NCBI GenBank assembly: GCA_033065855.1
Contig: JAVXUO010001708.1
Span: 103,147-167,146 of the forward strand
DNA from: Escallonia rubra
Lineage: Eukaryota > Streptophyta > Magnoliopsida > Escalloniales > Escalloniaceae
DNA length: 64,000 nt
Direction: 5' to 3'
A program made the position numbers and the translations under genes. Under the pieces are notes generated by a model. It was not told the origin of the DNA. It ran no database searches and saw only the letters and a list, made by a program, of their open reading frames with translations. This document shows, one piece after another, positions 58,993 to 64,000 of the stretch; positions within the stretch are counted from its first letter, which is position 1; each line of letters starts with the position of its first letter.

Positions 58993-60164
58993 ATGTCTAG
59001 CAACGCCGAGGGAACCGCTGCCGCCGCCGCCTCTGTTCCGCCGTATGAGGTGGACGAATGCCGAGGCGTTCTTCGTGTTTACAGCGACGGCTCCATCGTT
59101 AGGTCGACCAAGCCCAGCTTCGACGTGCCCGTGCATGACGACGGCTCGGTTGTCTGGAAAGACGTGGTTTTCGACGCCATGCACGGCCTTCAGCTCCGCC
59201 TCTACAAGCCGGCTGCACCATCTTCCTCCAAGCTCCCCATATTCTACTACATCCACGGCGGCGGCTTCTGCATCGGCTCGCGCACCTGGCCCAACTGCCA
59301 GAACTACTGTTTCCAGCTGGCCTCGGAGCTACAGGCCGTGATCGTCGCGCCAGATTATCGACTGGCTCCCGAGGTCCGGCTCCCCGCAGCCATTAAGGAC
59401 GGCTATACGGCTGTGAAGTGGCTTCAAGCTCAAGCGGTGGCCAAGGAGCCGGATACATGGCTGACGGACGTGGCTGACTTCGGCCGGGTGTTCATCTCTG
59501 GTGACTCGGCGGGTGGCAACATTGCTCACAATTTGGCGGTTCAGTTGGGTGCCGGTTCAGGTGAGTTGGCTCCGGTCCGGGTGAGAGGCTATGTGCTGTT
59601 GGCACCCTTCTTTGGTGGGACTGCCTTGACGAGGTCCGAGGCCGAGGGACCCAAAGAAGCATTCTTGAATTGGGAGCTTATCGACAGGTTTGTGCACAAA
59701 CTTAAATGTTATTTGTTTTACACGCTCTCTGACAATAACCCCAATAAAATTTTTATTTTATCAATTTTGGTTTAATTCTAGATAGTCTATATGATGAAAT
59801 TTTTAGGATTAGTGAAAGGCTCGCATTGTATCATGATTGAATGTGTGCAGGTTGTGAGAGGTTGCCTAATGACCAGCTCAAATGGGTAGAGTCGACCGAT
59901 CACCAGCTCGTGAACCCATTTGGACCGGTTAGCCCAAGCCTTGAAGCAGTGGAGCTTGATCCAATCCTGGTGGTGGTTGGGGGAAGCGATCTGCTGAAAG
60001 ACCGAGCTGATCATTATGCAAAGAAATTGAAAGAATGGGGAAAGAAGATAGAGTACGCTGAGTTTGAAGGAAAGCAGCATGGCTTCTTTACCATCTATCC
60101 AAATTCACCAGAATCCAAGGAGTTGATGATCATCATCAAACGGTTTATAACCGAGAATTCATGA
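58993..60164 (+). CDS. CXE15-like carboxylesterase, two exons, about 334 aa
   Basis: Alpha/beta hydrolase of the plant CXE/HSL family, closest by eye to Arabidopsis CXE15, which hydrolyses strigolactones. Exon 1 is 58993-59691. It has the oxyanion motif HGGG at residues 88-91 and the nucleophile Ser172 in GDSAGGNIAHN. Exon 2 is modelled as 59859-60164, with Asp277 in GGSDLLKDRAD and His307 in KQHGFF, completing the triad. His rather than Val or Ile at that place argues against a GID1-type receptor. Length fits the family (about 330). No signal peptide is seen, so it is probably cytosolic. The first exon is markedly GC-rich. The usual AG|GT intron borders at 59686 and 59850 would give a stop, so shifted borders are needed; a second in-frame option joins 59719 to 59851. 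Function of this copy therefore depends on its real splicing. Confidence 0.8.
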
Positions 60165-62515
60165 TTGTTTTTCACTATGTACGTTGTGTGCCCGCATAGG
60201 CGCTTGATGTTGTTATGGTGCAAAATGAAGTACGCTTGATATAGCTAAAAATGTGAGTGCAAAAAGAATATGAAGCTTGGACTTCGGGTGGTATAAAGTA
60301 CCAAATTTACCACACATGTATTCAAGTACGATTGAACGAAGTCCTTTTCAGTTTTCATATAAGGTTGTCGGATTTATAGTGGTTGTACTTTAATTACGAA
60401 CACGACACCTTGATCTGACTGCATAGAGCAATAATTAGACCCTCCCATAATCGTGATAATCAATTATTCACTGATCAATAATTTTTAGTCAATTGATCCC
60501 AAAATAGTAAACATTCACCAATTAGCTCTAATGTCCAAGAGCGCTTGAACTCTAAATGGTTTAAAACGATTGTGTAGACAAAAAACTTTTTAGGTATCAA
60601 ACTTTTGGGCATCATCTTAAGAACTCAACAACTAAAACATCTAGTTATTTTTCCAAAAACAATTTGGTTTTCAAACCTTTGGGCATCATCTTAGAAGCCC
60701 AATACCTAAAACATTTAGTTATTTTTTTCTAAACCAAAGTCTTTCTCGACCCTGCCACCGCCCTCCCTATAGCCGCCATTGCAGTCGGTCCATGATTTAG
60801 ACATCGTGGATGAAGGTTTGAGATCCGATTGTGATCCTTGATGTCGTGCCGGTGGTTCAGAGGGGGAGGGGGGGGGGGGGGGGGTTCCAACCCCGAATAC
60901 TGTTGTTCGTAGCCACGTGCTCTAATCCTTTGAGTTACAGGCCCACCCCGTCTCTACTTGATCAGTTCCCGGGAATACCCTAAAAAAAAGGAACCTTCCC
61001 ATGGTGGCGGCGCGATTTTTTAAATAGCGCTAGGGACAGTGGTGTCAGGTGTTATGGCTGGTGGGGGGGGGGGGGAAGGGGAGAGAGGATAGCTTTTTTT
61101 TTCTTGTTTTGGTGAAATGACGAACTTGCCCTAAAAAAAATGTTCTTTTGTTCCACTTGAAGCGGCATTATTATAAACTACTCTTTAAGTTAATGTGTAA
61201 ACTTATGCCTCAATCTTAACATATTAAAAAAAAAACTACTTTTTGTATTTATGAAATTGCCCTAACATATTTGAAGTTGAAATGGTGGTTGACGGCAGGA
61301 TTCAACAGGTGGATATTTAATAGGTCAATGTTCAATTGACGAAATTCTTTTAACTAGAATTTAAGTGACTGTTGGGGGGCAAAGGCGAGGGCCTAACTCG
61401 TACTTGATCCAAAATAAAATAAAAAAACATGATCGACAACATACAAAAATGGAAAGTTTTATGTGATCAAGATGCCTAAAATAACCAAGAACACCGTTCC
61501 CAAGGAATTATGTTTACTAGCATTCATATGTTGTCTACAAGATGTAACACGGGAAAATAGATATCCGGGAGAAAAGGGCACTGCAAAATCTAGGCAGCTT
61601 TGTGAGGCATAAAAGTCATCAAGGCGAAGAAAGTTAAAACAGGTTATCTGAGCTACTAACCATCGATCATAACACTAAGCCTCAGCACAGTATTGCAGTG
61701 CATAAACTAGTCACTGTATTGAAGAGTAAAACCAGAAGCTTGAAAACCTGCAAAGTGGCTTAGATACCAGTCAAAATTTTGCTTGAAAACCTCCAAGAAT
61801 GCCTGTGCAATATGGATCGTGTTTTCTTGGGCTTCTCCACCGGGAACATATAGTTAGAACTAGAATTCATCTCTTCCCGTCAAGGAACATATGCCAAATG
61901 ATCGATGCAGCTGCCATAAGTAGTCCAGCTTTGCGTGGAAATGTATCTACTCAAAAGCCAAAATATAAATGTCAAGCAAAGAGCAGAACTCGAGCTTAGC
62001 TATTACAAGATCACAACATGAGCATTACTATAGCAGCGCAACAGAGCGGGGGAAGGGGTGTTGTTAGAATCCAACAAATTGCACATCAAGTTCAAAATTA
62101 TAAACACTATGTGATATGGATTAGTAATTGCTATGCTTTTTTGCAGTGAAATGCAGTTCATGCCCTGCTTGTTTAACATCAAGTTCTCACTAAAACTAAA
62201 TTCTTCGACTGTAGCAAAGAAAATCTGCATCTGAACTAAAATTTCGGTCACCATAAAGGCAAGTAAATAGTTCTCACTTCCTTCTTTTTTGTTCCTTCTA
62301 CTGTCATCAGAAATTTCCAGACACAATAACTATAATAAGAAAATAAACGAAAGAAGGGATTTACAGATATAATTAGCCTGACAGCTTAACAGCTCAAGTA
62401 CATCATTAGGTAAGGCGGCAATCAACGAAAGCAACTTGGAGCTGAAGTAAATCATCGGGAGGCGTTAAAAAAATAAGGCAATCACACAAAGAAAATGCAA
62501 ATGGTCACCTGAAGC
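60165..62515. other. Intergenic region between esterase and zinc-protein gene
   Basis: No gene was recognised. It includes a 77-bp tandem duplication at 60598-60750 and G-runs at about 60861-60883 and 61061-61074. The part right of about 61700 may be 3' untranslated sequence or a spliced tail of the minus-strand gene ending at 62516. Confidence 0.45.
60598..60750. repeat. Tandem duplication, two units of about 77 bp
   Basis: TCAAACTTTTGGGCATCATC at 60598 and TCAAACCTTTGGGCATCATC at 60675 begin two units that both continue with CTAAAACATCTAGTTATTTT-type sequence. Non-coding. Confidence 0.65.
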
Positions 62516-63771
62516 TCATAGGCGTTTTGAATAACCAGAACCGGCACACTTCTTGCAGAGTATCAACCCTGCAGTGGGTAAGACATGCATTAAAAATGAA
62601 GAAACGAATATAAAACAATAATCCACTAAAGGGACCCTACACCAAAAGCCTGAACCACTTCAGTGACATATCTGTAGTTTTCGGCAAACTACCTTTCTAC
62701 ATTGAACATATAGCTACAGGCTCAAAACCATGTGATATTACTATTTGAACTTTGAAGTCACTGTGACAGATTTGACAGTGAATATCACGTAAAACAGGAT
62801 CATAATGACATTGAGACGCATGTTTACGAGGATACATAGAATTCAACCTATAATGAAAGTCACTCCATTGACTTTCATGTGTAAGGTGAACGTAGGATCA
62901 ATATCATGCAGAGTTAAGCAGTTGTAATGAAACTGAGATCTTTCTTATAACAGAATGGAATTAAGATCTTCTAAAATCCAGATTATATTATTTGGATATG
63001 TAAAAAAAATATGTAAAAGGAAATCTAAAGTTATGTCAAAGTGCAGTAATATAATTCAACTTCTGTTTATATCGTGGACACTCTAGAACCTGTGTCCAAC
63101 ACAAGCCATATTCTTAACTTCTGATAAGATGTAATAAATGGTGGCTTCTAAGCAACATGTAATCAACATACCTAAAATGATGACATACAGCTTTTATTTC
63201 ATTAAAAGAGGTACAATTTACCGTATTAGAGATTTTGTCACGGAAAAACATTAAGGCACGATTATTCTTAGCCGTAGGCATGGCATGGGAAGAGAACACG
63301 ATCAAATATTGACAAATGCAACTGCAAATAACGCAAACTGTGTGTCCTGTGCATACCGATGGGAGACACTGGTCATTAATTATTGAGGAAACATTGGTCA
63401 TTGGTTATTGAGGAAACTGGCCATTGCTTACTGTGAGCTGTGGATATAGAAAGTACTTGTCAAGCTCTCCACAATAATTTTTGTTTTGTTTTTTACCTGT
63501 TCAATATAATACTAAATTCACTTCTAATCAAACTTATTGGATCTCATTTCTTCCCTGTTTCTGCTTTGTTTTCTTTTATGGAGCATGATGTCAGCACGTG
63601 CTTGTCGTATGAAACTAACACCCGCATTCAGGCCCATGCTCTATAGCTAATAAATATTTGCACTTTACAAAATATTGCAAAGAATACCTGCACCCTTGCA
63701 TACCCTACATTCAACCAAGCCCGTTTCTAGCCTCATCTTACCATCACTACAGAAGACGCATTTGGTGCCAC
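62516..63771 (-). CDS. DnaJ-type cysteine-rich zinc protein, last two coding exons (partial)
   Basis: The exon 63688-63771 and the final exon 62516-62568 join in frame (GCA G|GG) across an intron of about 1.1 kb. The translation reads [44 protein letters not shown], stop. Four CxxC or CxxCxGxG modules match the zinc-binding domain of DnaJ, as in small plant proteins without a J domain; some act as plastid or thylakoid chaperones. The first exon shown enters in phase 1, so at least one more exon lies to the right, beyond the window, probably with a transit peptide. Clear acceptor and donor sites flank both exons. The function of this particular member is not known to me. Confidence 0.7.
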
Positions 63772-64000
63772 CTATCCATCAGCAAAAAGAGAGTGTTAAT
63801 AGCTTGCTCTTCTTGCTTTAGAACCAAAAGATAGTCAAGTAATAATTACTAGTAAGTGAGAAAAGAAAGGATGCTCAGTACATTTAGCACCAATACTAAC
63901 CAAGTAAAAGGAGAAAAATGAGTTTTCATTTCGTTTCTCTATGACCGCCTTAGCAGGGGGCAGGGGGGCAAAGAAAGAAACAAAAATGAAAAGACAGAAC
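63772..64000 (-). other. Intron of the zinc-protein gene at the window edge
   Basis: No coding exon could be placed here. The acceptor at 63772-63773 requires an upstream exon to the right of 64000 or a very short one within this piece. Confidence 0.5.

Noticed and set aside
58975-59529. Minus-strand and alternate plus-strand frames over the esterase
   Set aside because: They are shadows of the GC-rich first exon of the carboxylesterase, whose own frame carries HGGG and GDSAGG.

Overview
The window is nuclear DNA of a flowering plant. It has long AT-rich non-coding stretches, a kinesin gene of 22 exons, a plant-type carboxylesterase, and many plant DNA transposons (MULE, hAT, PIF/Harbinger, Stowaway-like). 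Full-length retroelements were not seen. A eudicot is likely from the kinesin, but the species cannot be fixed. All exon coordinates below are hand-built from splice signals and reading-frame continuity.

Three host genes can be supported. (1) A KIN-12E class kinesin on the minus strand, 19980-31467, about 1457 aa, with every motor motif and one GC-AG intron. (2) A CXE15-like carboxylesterase on the plus strand, 58993-60164, two exons and about 334 aa, with all catalytic residues but an awkward intron boundary. (3) The last two coding exons of a small DnaJ-type cysteine-rich zinc protein on the minus strand at the right edge, 62516-63771; the gene continues beyond the window.

Most of the rest is nested mobile DNA. 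From left to right: an element with Harbinger-like ends (3338-9945) that contains a second PIF/Harbinger element (5930-9356) with a Myb/SANT-like remnant; foldback MITEs near 12.8-13.2 kb; a Stowaway-like element (13874-14836); a 1.1-kb MULE-like element with a perfect 9-bp target duplication and a GC-rich cargo (15433-16565); another Stowaway MITE (16609-16981); and a hAT MITE inside a kinesin intron (22740-23081). Next is an 8.35-kb MULE (33427-41774) with inverted repeats of about 560 bp. It carries a convergent pair: a decayed PMD-Ulp1 protease gene and a FAR1/MULE transposase. Then come a hairpin MITE (about 42205-42495), a 5.2-kb hAT with a broken transposase split by a 1.36-kb foldback element (46157-51363), a 3.2-kb DUF659-type hAT with a broken transposase (52229-55420), and a non-autonomous inverted-repeat element (about 55436-56400).

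The host genes are unrelated in function: mitotic spindle/phragmoplast motor, small-molecule esterase, and probable plastid-type zinc protein. The most unusual unit is the MULE. Its accessory protein joins a plant mobile domain, a 20-residue tandem repeat and a SUMO-protease-like domain. Its first recognisable exon begins inside the terminal inverted repeat, and a 167-bp satellite-like array separates its two genes.
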